This document shows, piece by piece, positions 24,158 through 35,840 of a DNA stretch of 39,937 nucleotides. Within the stretch, counting starts at the first letter, position 1; each line of letters opens with the position of its first letter. The notes below the pieces were generated by a model. That model had not been told where the DNA came from. It did no database searches and saw only the letters and a list, made by a program, of their open reading frames with translations. The DNA lies in the NCBI GenBank assembly GCA_035716005.1, contig DASTKG010000088.1, forward strand, positions 1 to 39,937, in the 5' to 3' direction. The stretch is from SZUA-252 sp035716005 (GTDB taxonomy: Bacteria > Eisenbacteria > RBG-16-71-46 > SZUA-252). A program made the translations under genes and the position numbers.

Positions 24158-25014
24158 GCCGCCGCCCCCGGCGCGGCGCTCCGCCCCGCGAGGTAGTGGT
24201 GGAGCGCCTCCTCCCAACGCGGGAGGCGCTCGCCGACGAGTCGGGCGTAGCGGTCGCCCGAGAGGACCGAGTAGGCGGGGCGCGCGGCGGGCCTTCGAAT
24301 CCGATCGGAGCCGATCGGCGCGATCGGCGTGCCCGAGCCGAGGTAGCGCGCGATCTCCACCGCGAACCCGTACCAGGTCGTCTCGCCCGTGTTGGTCACG
24401 TTCACGATCCCCGTGGCGCCGCGGCTCAGGAGCCGCGCGATGCCGTGCGCGAGATCCCTGGTGTAGGTGGGCGAACCGCGCTGATCGTCCACCACCTCCA
24501 GCGCCTCGCCCCGCTCCAGCTTTCCCGCGATGGTGTCGACGAAGTTCTTCCCGCCCGGACCGAAGAGCCACGACGTGCGGACGACGAGCGCCGCCGCGCC
24601 GCTCGAAAGCGCCTCCTCCTCCCCGGCCAGCTTGGATCGCCCGTAGGCGTTCACCGGGGACGTCGGATCGCTCTCGAGGTAGGGCTCGCGCTTCGTGCCG
24701 TCGAAGACGTAGTCGGTGCTGACCGTCACGAGCCTGGCGCCCCGCTCGCGGGCGAGCCGGGCCACGTTCCGCACCGCGTCCCGGTTGCCCCGGAGCGCGA
24801 GGTCGTAGTCGCTCTCGCAGCGGTCGACCTCGGTGAACGCCGCCGCGTTGACGATGGCGTCGAACTCGATGCCGCGCGCCGCCTCCTCCACCGCCGCGTC
24901 GTCGGCGAGGTCGGCCTCCTCCCGTCCCCAGAGCAGCAGCGAGTGGCCGCTCGAGAGGCGCTCGGCCAGCGCCCGCCCCAGCATTCCGTTCGCTCCCGTG
25001 ACGAGGATTCGCAT
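24154..25014 (-). CDS. rfbD: dTDP-4-dehydrorhamnose reductase
   Basis: NADPH-dependent short-chain reductase of the RmlD family, 286 residues. Rossmann motif GANGMLG at 7-13, VNAAAFTEVDRCE, VSTDYVFDG, catalytic YGRSK (Tyr124, Lys128), VRTSWLFGPGGKNFV and DDQRGSPTYT are all present. It catalyses the last step of dTDP-L-rhamnose synthesis. It follows a thymidylyltransferase by 28 nt; rmlB and rmlC are not in the window and must be elsewhere for a complete pathway. ATG at 25014. Confidence 0.95.
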   Translation of the reverse strand: MRILVTGANGMLGRALAERLSSGHSLLLWGREEADLADDAAVEEAARGIEFDAIVNAAAFTEVDRCESDYDLALRGNRDAVRNVARLARERGARLVTVSTDYVFDGTKREPYLESDPTSPVNAYGRSKLAGEEEALSSGAAALVVRTSWLFGPGGKNFVDTIAGKLERGEALEVVDDQRGSPTYTRDLAHGIARLLSRGATGIVNVTNTGETTWYGFAVEIARYLGSGTPIAPIGSDRIRRPAARPAYSVLSGDRYARLVGERLPRWEEALHHYLAGRSAAPGAAA

Positions 25015-25042
25015 GCTGCCGCCCTTCCCGCTTCGCTCGCGC

Positions 25043-26107
25043 CTAGAGTACGTCGACCTGGCTCGAGTCGCCCACCATGAAGCGATAGGCGGTCGGCTTC
25101 AGTTGCGAACGCTGGATCCGGACTTCCTTCCCGATGAGGCTCGCCTCGATGCGGACCGGGATGTCCTGGATGCTGCAGCGAGCCAGCACGATCGAGTGCT
25201 CGATCTCGCTGTTCCGGATCGACACCTCGTCGTGGATGGCGGTGAAGGGTCCGACGTAGGAGTGCTCGATGCGGCAGCGCGCCCCGACGATGAGCGGCCC
25301 GCGAAGCACCGACTCCCGCACCACGCTGCCGGGGCCGACGATCACGTCGCCCTCCACGCGGGAGGCGGCGTCGACGTCGCCTTCGATCGAGCGCTTGGCG
25401 CGGGAGAGGACCATCCGATTCGCCTCCAGGAGATCCTCCAGCTTCCCGGTGTCCTTCCACCAACCCGTGACCAGGTGGTGCTTCACCACGCGGCCGCGGT
25501 CGATGAGCTGCTGGATGGCGTCGGTGATCTCCAGCTCGCCGCGCGGCGAGGGACGGATGGCGTCGATCGCCTCGTGGACGGTCTGATCGAACATGTAGAC
25601 CCCGACGAGCGCGAGATCGGAGCGCGGCTCCTTCGGCTTCTCCACCAGGCGGACGACGCGGTCCCCGTCCAGCTCGGCCACGCCGAACTCCTGGGGCCGC
25701 GGCACCCGCGCGAGGAGGATCTCGCAGTTCGGGCTCTCGCGGCGAAACTCGTCCACCAGGGGGCGGATTCCGTCGAGGATGAGGTTGTCGCCGAGAAACA
25801 TCACGAAGGGATCGTCCCTCAGGAAGGGACGCGCCGTCTTCACGGCGTGCGCCAGCCCGAGCGGCTCCAGCTGCCGGATGTAGGTGATGGAGACGCCGAA
25901 GGCCGAACCGTCGCCGACGGCCTCGCGGATCTCGGCCTCGGTGTCGCCGACGATGATGCCGATGTCGGCGATGCCGGCGTCGCGCACCGCCTCGATCACG
26001 TAGAAGAGGATCGGCTTGTTCGCGACCGGGATCAGCTGCTTCGCGCCCGTGTGGGTGATGGGGCGAAGGCGCGTGCCCTTGCCGCCGCTCAGGATCAGTC
26101 CCTTCAT
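25043..26107 (-). CDS. rfbA: Glucose-1-phosphate thymidylyltransferase, long (StrD-like) form
   Basis: 354 residues. The N-terminal nucleotidyltransferase fold starts MKGLILSGGKGTRLRPITHTGAKQLIPVANKPI and contains FVMFLGDNLI, FGVAELDG and the binding-site segment GWWKDTG. Residues from about 245 on form a left-handed beta-helix of hexapeptide-like repeats (RVEGDVIVGPGSVVRESVLRG, IRNSEIEHSIVL). The extra C-terminal domain distinguishes the long type seen in antibiotic deoxysugar clusters, archaea and many environmental bacteria from the 290-residue RmlA of enteric bacteria. Function is dTTP plus glucose 1-phosphate to dTDP-glucose. ATG with GAGGAG 4 nt upstream; 46 nt from the previous gene. 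Confidence 0.92.
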   Translation of the reverse strand: MKGLILSGGKGTRLRPITHTGAKQLIPVANKPILFYVIEAVRDAGIADIGIIVGDTEAEIREAVGDGSAFGVSITYIRQLEPLGLAHAVKTARPFLRDDPFVMFLGDNLILDGIRPLVDEFRRESPNCEILLARVPRPQEFGVAELDGDRVVRLVEKPKEPRSDLALVGVYMFDQTVHEAIDAIRPSPRGELEITDAIQQLIDRGRVVKHHLVTGWWKDTGKLEDLLEANRMVLSRAKRSIEGDVDAASRVEGDVIVGPGSVVRESVLRGPLIVGARCRIEHSYVGPFTAIHDEVSIRNSEIEHSIVLARCSIQDIPVRIEASLIGKEVRIQRSQLKPTAYRFMVGDSSQVDVL

Positions 26108-26153
26108 GCCACTCCTCTGGACGAACGGTGGGAGATGCCGCGGCGCGCCCGTC

Positions 26154-26896
26154 TCACGAGAGAACCGGCGCGGGCAGGTGAATCGCCTCCGTGAAGGGGC
26201 GGACGGCCAGGCCTTCCTCGTGAACGGTGCCGGTGACGAGGAAGCGCGCGCCGGCCGCCGCGAGGGCGGCCGCCTGGTCGGGGGTGCGGATGCCGCCCCC
26301 CACCACGAGCGCGATGGGAGCCGCGTCGGCCACCCGCCGGACGAGCGACGCGGGAAGGGGCGCCGAGGCGCCGCTTCCCGCCTCGAGGTAGGCGAGGGTG
26401 AAGCCGAGGCAGGCGGCCGCCTGCGCGTGGGCCACGACGTCGGACGCCGGCTCGATCGGAAGCGGCCTCGTGCCCGTCACGAGCGCCACGCTCCCCCCCT
26501 CGTCCGATCCCACGAGGAGGTAGGCCGTCGGAATCGCCTCGACGCCCGCCGCCAGGAGCCGCGGCGCCGCCGCCACCTGCTCCTCGATGAGGTAACGGGG
26601 ATCGCGCCCCGAGAGGAGCGAAAGGAAGAGCACCGCGTCGACGTCGGCGCGCACCTGTTCGGCGCTCCCGGGAAAGAGGACGATCGGGCCGCGGTAGTTC
26701 TCGCGAAGGGCGCGCATCACCGGCGCCGGATCGTTCTCGAGCGGCGTGCTGCTTCCGAAGAGGATTCCGTCGGCGCCGGCCGCCTCGCACTCGCGCGCGA
26801 GTTCGGCCGCCCGCGGCGCGGTCGTCCGATCGGGGTCGACGAGGACGAGGTGGGCGCACCCCCGCCGCTCGGCCGCGTCGAGGAGCTTCCGGGCCG

Positions 26897-26900
<4 letters not shown>
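26154..26900 (-). CDS. Geranylgeranylglyceryl phosphate synthase family protein (PcrB/GGGPS)
   Basis: 248-residue TIM-barrel prenyltransferase that forms an ether bond between a polyprenyl diphosphate and sn-glycerol 1-phosphate. Motifs of the family: LVLVDPDR (Asp22, Asp24), GADGILFGSST, PIVLFPGS, FLSLLSGRDPRYLIEEQ, YLEAGSGA (Glu173) and VVGGGIRTPDQ with the phosphate-binding Gly residues near 201. The SLL-x-(R)-(N/D)-P and YLEAGSGA forms resemble the group II enzymes (archaea, Bacteroidetes) more than Firmicutes PcrB, so geranylgeranyl-G1P is the likely product, but chain length cannot be read from the sequence. GTG start overlaps alaS (GTGA). A G1P dehydrogenase and digeranylgeranylglyceryl-phosphate synthase are not in the window. 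Confidence 0.92.
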
Positions 26901-29556
<2,656 letters not shown>

Positions 29557-29560
<4 letters not shown>

Positions 29561-30075
29561 GTCTCTTCCTCGGTGGGGGCCTCGCCGACGAGGTCCCGGA
29601 TGGTGTCCCATGAAAAGCCGCGCCGCATGAGCGCGCTCGCCAATTTCCGCCGGCGCTCCTCCTCGGGCTTTCCGGCATAGCGGCGCCTGAGTCCGGCGGC
29701 CGCGCGGGCCGCGCGTTCGAACTCGGACGTCAGGTGCTGCTCCGTCAGGTCCCGGTCGCGGGCCAGCAACTCGTCCAGCTCGGCGATGAGCGCCGCGGGA
29801 ACGCCGCGGCGCCTCAGCTTCGTCTCGAGCAGGCGGCGCCCCTGCGGACGCTTCGTCAGCTCGCTCCGCACGAACGCGCGAACGAAGGCCCGGTCGTCCA
29901 ATAGAGAGACGCGGCGGAGACGCGCGACCGCGCCTTCCACCGCGTCGGGAACGAAACCGCGCCCGAGCAGGCGATCGACGATCTCCCGCTCGGTGCGCGG
30001 ACCCCGTTCCAGCAACTTGAGGGCGGCTTCCTTCGCCGCGTCCTCCGAGGCCGCTCGATCGGGTTGAAGCGGCAT
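29557..30075 (-). CDS. recX: Recombination regulator RecX
   Basis: 172 residues made of tandem three-helix repeats: ALKLLERGPRTEREIVDRLLGRGFVPDAVEGAVARL, VSLLDDRAFVRAFVRSEL and a third repeat with KLASALMRRGFSWDTIRDLV. RecX binds RecA filaments and limits their extension and coprotease activity. ATG at 30075 is 3 nt after the recA stop, a typical arrangement that ties RecX level to RecA. Confidence 0.93.
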
Positions 30076-30078
30076 CCC

Positions 30079-31194
<1,116 letters not shown>

Positions 31195-31267
31195 CTGTTC
31201 CCCCTGGTCTCTTGCTGGCGGTCCGTGCCGGGACGCCGGTTCGGGTCGGGGTGGAAGTTTGTGGTTT

Positions 31268-31834
31268 CTAGCGCTGCGGCGGGAGACGCACCTCCCGGAG
31301 CGCAGTATAGCGGGAGCCCGACGGGTGCAGGTCACTTTTCATCACGACGATCCGGTCGAGCGGCGCGGCCGGCGGCGCCGGGGGCGGCGCGTAGCCGCGC
31401 AGGGCCTCGAGCCCGCGCGCTCCCTCGCGAACGCGGCCGAGCGTGAGGTGGGGCCGGAAGGGCTTGTCGGCCCGCTCGAATCCCGCCGCGTCGATGGCGG
31501 CGTTCACCCGGCGGCCGAGCGCCAGGAGCTCGTCCCCGCCGCGCGCGAGGCCGACCCAGAGGACCCGGGGCCGTTCGAGGGAGGGGAAGGCGCCGATTCC
31601 ACCGAGTTCCGCCACCGGGGCCGTCGCCCCCTCCGCGCCGCGGGCCATGGCGTCCCCCAGGCGGGCGACGCCCGATTCCCCCAGATCTCCCAGGAAGCGG
31701 AGCGTCATGTGGAAATTCCCGGGCTTCACCCAGGAAACGCCGCCCACGAGCCGGGAGAGGTCGCGGGTGAGCGCGGCGAGATAGTCGTCCCAGGGCTCTC
31801 CGATCGGAATGGCGACGAACGCGCGGATCGGCAT
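31268..31834 (-). CDS. thpR: RNA 2',3'-cyclic phosphodiesterase (ThpR/LigT)
   Basis: 188 residues, 2H phosphoesterase fold with both catalytic HxT motifs: FHMTLRFLG (His42, Thr44) and FRPHLTLGR (His129, Thr131). Hydrolyses 2',3'-cyclic phosphate RNA ends to 2'-phosphate and can ligate tRNA halves in vitro; the physiological role is unclear. ATG at 31834, 5 nt after the cinA stop. cinA-thpR-recA is a frequent neighbourhood in bacteria. Confidence 0.95.
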   Translation of the reverse strand: MPIRAFVAIPIGEPWDDYLAALTRDLSRLVGGVSWVKPGNFHMTLRFLGDLGESGVARLGDAMARGAEGATAPVAELGGIGAFPSLERPRVLWVGLARGGDELLALGRRVNAAIDAAGFERADKPFRPHLTLGRVREGARGLEALRGYAPPPAPPAAPLDRIVVMKSDLHPSGSRYTALREVRLPPQR

Positions 31835-31839
31835 CGCCG

Positions 31840-33087
31840 CTAGGGGCGGACGCCCCCCTGGAGATGGCGGCGGAGGAGGTCGAGCGCGTAGGCCGTGGCG
31901 CGGGTTGTGATCTCGTGGCGGTTTCCGCCGAGGACGAAGCGGAGGCTCCGGACGCCCTCCGCCGACGCGATGCCGAGGTAGCAGAGTCCGACCGGCTTCT
32001 CGGCCGAACCGCCGTCCGGGCCCGCGATCCCGGTGCTCGAAAGCGCCAGGTCCGCGCCGAAGCGGCTCCGCGCGCCGAGCGCCATCTCCTCGGCCACCTC
32101 GGGGCTGACCGCGCCGACCCGCTCCAGGGTCGACGCCTCCACGTTCAGGAAGTCCTGCTTCGCGCGGTTCGAGTAGGCCGTCACGCCGCCGAGGAAGTAG
32201 CGGCTGCTCCCCGCCACCGACGTGATGGCCGCCCCCAGCGCCCCGGCCGTGAACGACTCGGCCACGGCGAGCGTGAGCCCGCGCTCCTGAAGCGCGGCGC
32301 CGGCCACTTCGGCGAGCGTCTGCTTTCCCGAGCCGTAGACCGCCGCGCCGGCCGCTTCCACCACGCGCCGCTCGGCCCGGTCGAGCACGTCCGCGATCCA
32401 GGCGGGATCGCCCCCCGAGAGCGAGAGCGCCACGTCGAGCCCGTTCGAGTGCGGCAGGTACCCGACACGAAGATGCGGCTCGGCGCTTTCGAGACCCGAG
32501 AGCCGCTCCGCCAGGAGCGATTCGGAGAGCCCGATCGTCCGGACGATGCGTCGCCCGGTGACGACGCCGAGTCCCATGGCCTTCAGGCGCGGGACGACGT
32601 AGTGCGCGAGCATCGCCTCGCACTCGGCGGGAACGCCGGGGAGGACGAAGATCTCGGTCTGGAGCTGGAGGAAATGGAGCCCGGGGGCGGTGCCGCGGGG
32701 ATTCTCGATCACCTGCGCGCCGCGGGGAACGAGCGCCTGCCCCTCGTTCAGCGCGGGCATCTCGACGCCGCGCTCGCGAAACCGCGCCCGGATCGAAGCG
32801 AGGACCGTCTCGTCCAGCACGAGACGGCGGCGAAAGGCCGTGGCGATCGTCTTCCGTGTGAGGTCGTCGGGCGTGGGGCCCAGCCCCCCGGTGGTGATGA
32901 CGACGGGGACGCGATGGACGGCGGCGCGAAGCACCTCGCCCAGCTTGGCCGAATCGTCGCCGACCGTGGTGATGTAGTGAACCGGAATCCCGGCGTCGCC
33001 GAGCGCCTCGATGATCCGGTCGGCGTTCGTGTTCCGCCCGAGCCCGGTCAGGAGTTCGGTTCCGATCGAAACGATTTCGACGGCCAC
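31840..33087 (-). CDS. cinA: CinA family protein (nicotinamide-nucleotide amidohydrolase)
   Basis: 415 residues, two domains: an N-terminal MoaB/COG1058 domain (VEIVSIGTELLTG, ITTGGLGPTPDDLTRKTIA, FVLPGVPAECEAM) and a C-terminal PncC domain (LTLAVAESFTAGALGAAITSVAGSSRYFLGGVTAYSNRAK, LALSSTGIAGPDGG). PncC deamidates NMN for NAD salvage; the N-terminal domain hydrolyses ADP-ribose in characterised homologues. Start GTG at 33087 with GAGG before it; the open frame to 33201 lies in pgpA. Neighbours pgpA upstream and thpR-recA downstream agree with common cinA-recA order. Confidence 0.96.
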   Translation of the reverse strand: MAVEIVSIGTELLTGLGRNTNADRIIEALGDAGIPVHYITTVGDDSAKLGEVLRAAVHRVPVVITTGGLGPTPDDLTRKTIATAFRRRLVLDETVLASIRARFRERGVEMPALNEGQALVPRGAQVIENPRGTAPGLHFLQLQTEIFVLPGVPAECEAMLAHYVVPRLKAMGLGVVTGRRIVRTIGLSESLLAERLSGLESAEPHLRVGYLPHSNGLDVALSLSGGDPAWIADVLDRAERRVVEAAGAAVYGSGKQTLAEVAGAALQERGLTLAVAESFTAGALGAAITSVAGSSRYFLGGVTAYSNRAKQDFLNVEASTLERVGAVSPEVAEEMALGARSRFGADLALSSTGIAGPDGGSAEKPVGLCYLGIASAEGVRSLRFVLGGNRHEITTRATAYALDLLRRHLQGGVRP

Positions 33088-33113
33088 GCCTCGCCTCTCC
33101 CCGGTTCCCGGCC

Positions 33114-33578
33114 CTACAGGGGCGCGCCCGCCAGGAGGGCGAGCCGGAGCGTCAGGTTGGTCGCGACGCCGGCGAGGAGATCGTCGGCCACGATGCCCCA
33201 CCCGCCCGGCAGGACCTGCGATTGGCGGATCGGAAAGGGCTTCACGATGTCGAAGAAGCGGAAGAGGAAGAACGCCGACACGAGAAAGAGGGCCGGCGAC
33301 GACGACGCGTGGGGAACGGCGACGACGCTCACGAGCATGCCGGCCACCTCGTCGATCACGATCGGGTGGGCGTCGTGGCCGAGTTCCTTCTCCGCCTCGC
33401 CGCTCGTCCAGATCGCGAGCGGCGTCACGACCAGGATCGCGACGCCGAGCGCGAGCGGCGATCGGAAGGCCTCGGGGAGGAGAAGGAGCGCGACGGCCGC
33501 GGAGGCCCAGGTGGCCGGCGCCACGGGGAGCCGGCCGATGCCGAACCCGGTGGCGAGGAGAATGGCGAAGGGGCGCAC
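33114..33578 (-). CDS. pgpA: Phosphatidylglycerophosphatase A
   Basis: 154-residue inner-membrane lipid phosphatase that converts phosphatidylglycerol phosphate to phosphatidylglycerol. N-terminal LLATGFGIGRLPVAPATWAS is a variant of the GxGxxPxAPGTWGS motif; GHDAHPIVIDEVAGMLVS carries the catalytic acidic residues, and FFLFRFFDIVKPFPIRQ plus GGWGIVADDLLAG complete the family pattern. Three to four membrane helices. GTG start at 33578, 7 nt after the mglA stop. pgpA-cinA adjacency is common. Confidence 0.94.
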   Translation of the reverse strand: MRPFAILLATGFGIGRLPVAPATWASAAVALLLLPEAFRSPLALGVAILVVTPLAIWTSGEAEKELGHDAHPIVIDEVAGMLVSVVAVPHASSSPALFLVSAFFLFRFFDIVKPFPIRQSQVLPGGWGIVADDLLAGVATNLTLRLALLAGAPL

Positions 33579-33585
33579 GCGCCGC

Positions 33586-34164
33586 CTATCCGAGCTGCTT
33601 CAGCACCAGCTTGCAGGAAAGCTTCAGCGTGTCGAAGACGCCGTTGCCCCGGAACGCCACCGCCTCGAAGTAGGGGTGGTTCTGCGGATTCAGCTCCTTC
33701 TCGAGATCGGTCACCGAGACGATGCGCGGGAGGTCGCGCTTGTTGTACTGCATGACGAGCGGAATCTTCTCCGCCGAGAGCCCGTGCTCCGCCAGGTTGT
33801 CGTGCATGTTCATGAGGCTCTCGATGTTCGCCTCGAATCGATCGATCTGCGAGTCGGCCACGAAGACGATGCCGTCCACGCCTTTCAGGATCAGCTTCCG
33901 GCTGGCGTTGTAGTAGACCTGGCCCGGCACGGTGTAGAGGTGGAAGCGCGTCCGGAAACCCCGGATCTGGCCGAGCTCGAGCGGGAGGAAGTCGAAGAAG
34001 AGCGTCCGGTCCATCTCGGTGGCGAGGGAGATCATCTTGCCGCGCGTCTCCTGGGGGACGCGGGAATAGATGTGCTGCAAATTGGTCGTCTTCCCGCAGA
34101 GGCCCGGGCCGTAATAGACGATCTTGCAGTTGATCTCACGCGACGAATAGTTGATGAGCGACAC
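33586..34164 (-). CDS. mglA: MglA-type small Ras-like GTPase
   Basis: 192 residues. P-loop GPGLCGKTT at 19-27, switch II TVPGQ at 78-82 (the MglA form of DTAGQ) and QYNKRDL at 139-145. MglA-GTP marks a cell pole and steers motility or polarity; MglB is its GTPase-activating protein. The missing Asp of DTAGQ and the Tyr before the P-loop are typical of MglA. GTG start, 15 nt after the mglB stop, without a clear ribosome site. As the pair is complete, a polarity or motility switch is expected, but no motility genes are in this window. Confidence 0.95.
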   Translation of the reverse strand: MSLINYSSREINCKIVYYGPGLCGKTTNLQHIYSRVPQETRGKMISLATEMDRTLFFDFLPLELGQIRGFRTRFHLYTVPGQVYYNASRKLILKGVDGIVFVADSQIDRFEANIESLMNMHDNLAEHGLSAEKIPLVMQYNKRDLPRIVSVTDLEKELNPQNHPYFEAVAFRGNGVFDTLKLSCKLVLKQLG

Positions 34165-34179
34165 GCCGGGATGAGACTC

Positions 34180-34683
34180 CTAGTCGCGGAACAGGCTGTC
34201 GATCTCGCTCTCGGCTTCCGCCGCGAAGTCGGCCCCGAGGGAGGGCGGCGCGACCTCTTCGTTTCGGTATTGAAGCTTCTCGAAGAGTCGCTCGAGCACG
34301 TTCATCAAATCGTCGCCGGCGCGACGCGCCTTCAGGCGCACCAGGCCGAGCGACGTCTTGCGATCGAAGAGGACGACCAGGATCACGCGCCCCGCGATCA
34401 CCTGGAGGAAGAGGCTCTCCTTCGTCCCCTGGTGGACGAGGGTCGAGAAGTCGGACTCGCCGACCATCTCGGCCAGCTGCGCGTTGGCCGCGAAATCGGC
34501 CGCCGCCAGCGAGGAGAACGACGTGACGTCGAAGCCGGGGGGTTCGCCGATGGAGTTGATCAACTGGCCGGTCTTGTCGATGAGCATCACGCTCCGCGCC
34601 GACGCACTGCGCATCAGCGACTGGAGGATCTGGTTGATCGCCCAGAAGTCTTCTTCGAAGAGCGCCCAGTTCCCCTTGACCAT
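34180..34683 (-). CDS. mglB: Roadblock/LC7 domain protein, MglB-like
   Basis: 167 residues with one roadblock/LC7 domain: WAINQILQSLMRSASARSVMLIDKTGQLINSIG, FSSLAAADFAANAQLAEMVGE, SLFLQVIAGRVILVVLFDRKTSLGLVRLKAR. A charged C-terminal helix and acidic tail (AAEAESEIDSLFRD) follow. Roadblock proteins dimerise and, as MglB, stimulate the MglA GTPase. ATG at 34683 with GGAGG just upstream; an in-frame ATG at 34761 would add a basic 26-residue extension with a weaker site. First gene after the promoter at 34857-34885. Confidence 0.92.
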   Translation of the reverse strand: MVKGNWALFEEDFWAINQILQSLMRSASARSVMLIDKTGQLINSIGEPPGFDVTSFSSLAAADFAANAQLAEMVGESDFSTLVHQGTKESLFLQVIAGRVILVVLFDRKTSLGLVRLKARRAGDDLMNVLERLFEKLQYRNEEVAPPSLGADFAAEAESEIDSLFRD

Positions 34684-34808
34684 GTTCCTCCGCTCCTTGG
34701 ACCGACGAGCATGCCGGCGTGGCGACGGCGGCCCCGACGCAGACGAGGCCGGGGTGCTCATCCCTGGCGCTCGACCTCACGCGCGGCGAGACCGATGGCT
34801 CCACTCCC

Positions 34809-34849
34809 ATTCCCCGGGCGGCCCCTGCCGCCTCGTACTTGGTGGGAAT
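34809..34849 (-). promoter_or_regulatory. Stem-loop at the predicted 5' end of the mglB mRNA
   Basis: ATTCCC (34849-34844 on the minus strand) can pair with GGGAAT (34814-34809), enclosing a GC-rich hairpin GGCGGC/GCCGCC with a four-nt loop (34832-34817). It starts within a few bases of the predicted transcription start near 34850, where 5' hairpins often stabilise mRNA. Rest of the 34684-34910 gap: a leader of about 165 nt without other features I recognise. Confidence 0.4.
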
Positions 34850-34856
34850 TGGGCGA

Positions 34857-34885
34857 ACCCTACGCAGAGGCCTCCCCGTGGTCAA
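34857..34885 (-). promoter_or_regulatory. Predicted sigma-70-type promoter of the mglBA-recA operon
   Basis: TTGACC (34885-34880) and TAGGGT (34862-34857) with a 17-nt spacer on the minus strand. It begins 26 nt after the recR stop in the largest protein-free gap of this half of the window and would drive mglB through at least recA. The -10 hexamer is identical to that of the liv promoter. Confidence 0.6.
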
Positions 34886-34910
34886 GGGGAAACCGCCTAC
34901 TTCCAATGTC

Positions 34911-35513
34911 TTAGATTTCTTTTCGCCCCGTGATGGCGCGGGCCAGCGTGATCTGGTCGGAGAACTCGAGGTCGGAGCCCATCGGAACGCCGCGCGCGAT
35001 GCGCGTGACCTTCACCGAGGGGTGGGCCTGGAGAAGCCGCGCGATGTAGAGGGCGGTCGCCTCCCCCTGCGCGGTCGGGTTGGTGGCGACGATCACCTCC
35101 TGGACGGGACCGCCCTTGATCCGGTCGAGAAGTTCGGTGAGGTGGAGCTGATCGGGGCCGATGCCGTCGACCGGGGAGAGCGCCCCCTTGAGGACGTGAT
35201 AGAGCCCCCGGAACTCCCCCGATCGCTCGATGGCGAGGACGTCCATCGCCTGCTCCACCACGCAGAGGAGCGAGGCGTCCCGCCGCGGGTCGGCGCAGAG
35301 GGCGCAGGGCTGGGTCTCGGTGACGTTGCCGCAGACGCGGCAGTCCTCCACCCCTTCCTTGAGATCGAGGATCGCCTTCGCCAGGCGCTTCGACTCGTCC
35401 TCGGGCGAGCGGAGGAGGTGAAAGGCGATCCGCTGCGCCGATTTCCGGCCGAGGCCCGGGAGCCGGGTCAGCTCCGCGATGAGCGTTTCGAGGAGAGCGC
35501 TGGAATACTGCAC
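34911..35513 (-). CDS. recR: Recombination mediator protein RecR
   Basis: 200 residues: helix-hairpin-helix (LETLIAELTRLPGLGRKSAQRIAFHLL), a Cys4 zinc finger (CRVCGNVTETQPCALC, about 58-73), and a Toprim domain (LLCVVEQAMDVLAIERSGEFRGLYHVLKGALSPVDGIGPDQL). With RecO/RecF it loads RecA at ssDNA gaps. Start GTG at 35513, 15 nt after ybaB. dnaX-ybaB-recR is among the most conserved bacterial gene orders. Confidence 0.98.
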   Translation of the reverse strand: MQYSSALLETLIAELTRLPGLGRKSAQRIAFHLLRSPEDESKRLAKAILDLKEGVEDCRVCGNVTETQPCALCADPRRDASLLCVVEQAMDVLAIERSGEFRGLYHVLKGALSPVDGIGPDQLHLTELLDRIKGGPVQEVIVATNPTAQGEATALYIARLLQAHPSVKVTRIARGVPMGSDLEFSDQITLARAITGRKEI

Positions 35514-35528
35514 GTTCGTTCGGTCCCG

Positions 35529-35840
35529 CTAGAAGAGCCCGGGAGGAAGCCCCATGCCGCCGGTGACCTTCTTCATCTCCGTCTCCACCATGGCGGTCAC
35601 CTTGGTCCTGGCGTCGCGACAGGCCGCGAGGACGAGGTCCTCGAGGAGATCGCTCTCCTCGGGGCGGACCACGTCGGGCGCGATCTCGACCGAGAGAATC
35701 TCGTTCGCGCCGTTCATCGTCACCTTCACCTTGCCGCCGCCGGCGAGCCCGATCTGCTCGCGGCCCCTGAGCTCCTCCTGGAGTGCGGCCACTTTCATTT
35801 GGAGGGCCTGCGCCTGCTTCATCATCTGCTGGATGTTCAC
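35529..35840 (-). CDS. ybaB: YbaB/EbfC family nucleoid-associated protein
   Basis: 103 residues: MNIQQMMKQAQALQMKVAALQEEL coiled N-terminal helix, GGGKVKVTMNGANEILSVEIAPDVV beta sheet, LLEDLVLAACRDARTKV helix and MGLPPGLF end. YbaB dimers bind DNA and influence nucleoid organisation. GTG start overlaps dnaX (GTGA). Length is typical. Confidence 0.97.
   Translation of the reverse strand: MNIQQMMKQAQALQMKVAALQEELRGREQIGLAGGGKVKVTMNGANEILSVEIAPDVVRPEESDLLEDLVLAACRDARTKVTAMVETEMKKVTGGMGLPPGLF

Noticed and set aside
31231..31242. GAAC-N4-GTCC upstream of recA as a LexA (SOS) box
   Set aside because: It differs from the Gram-positive GAAC-N4-GTTC site by one key base and there is no recognisable promoter beside it; chance is likely in GC-rich DNA.
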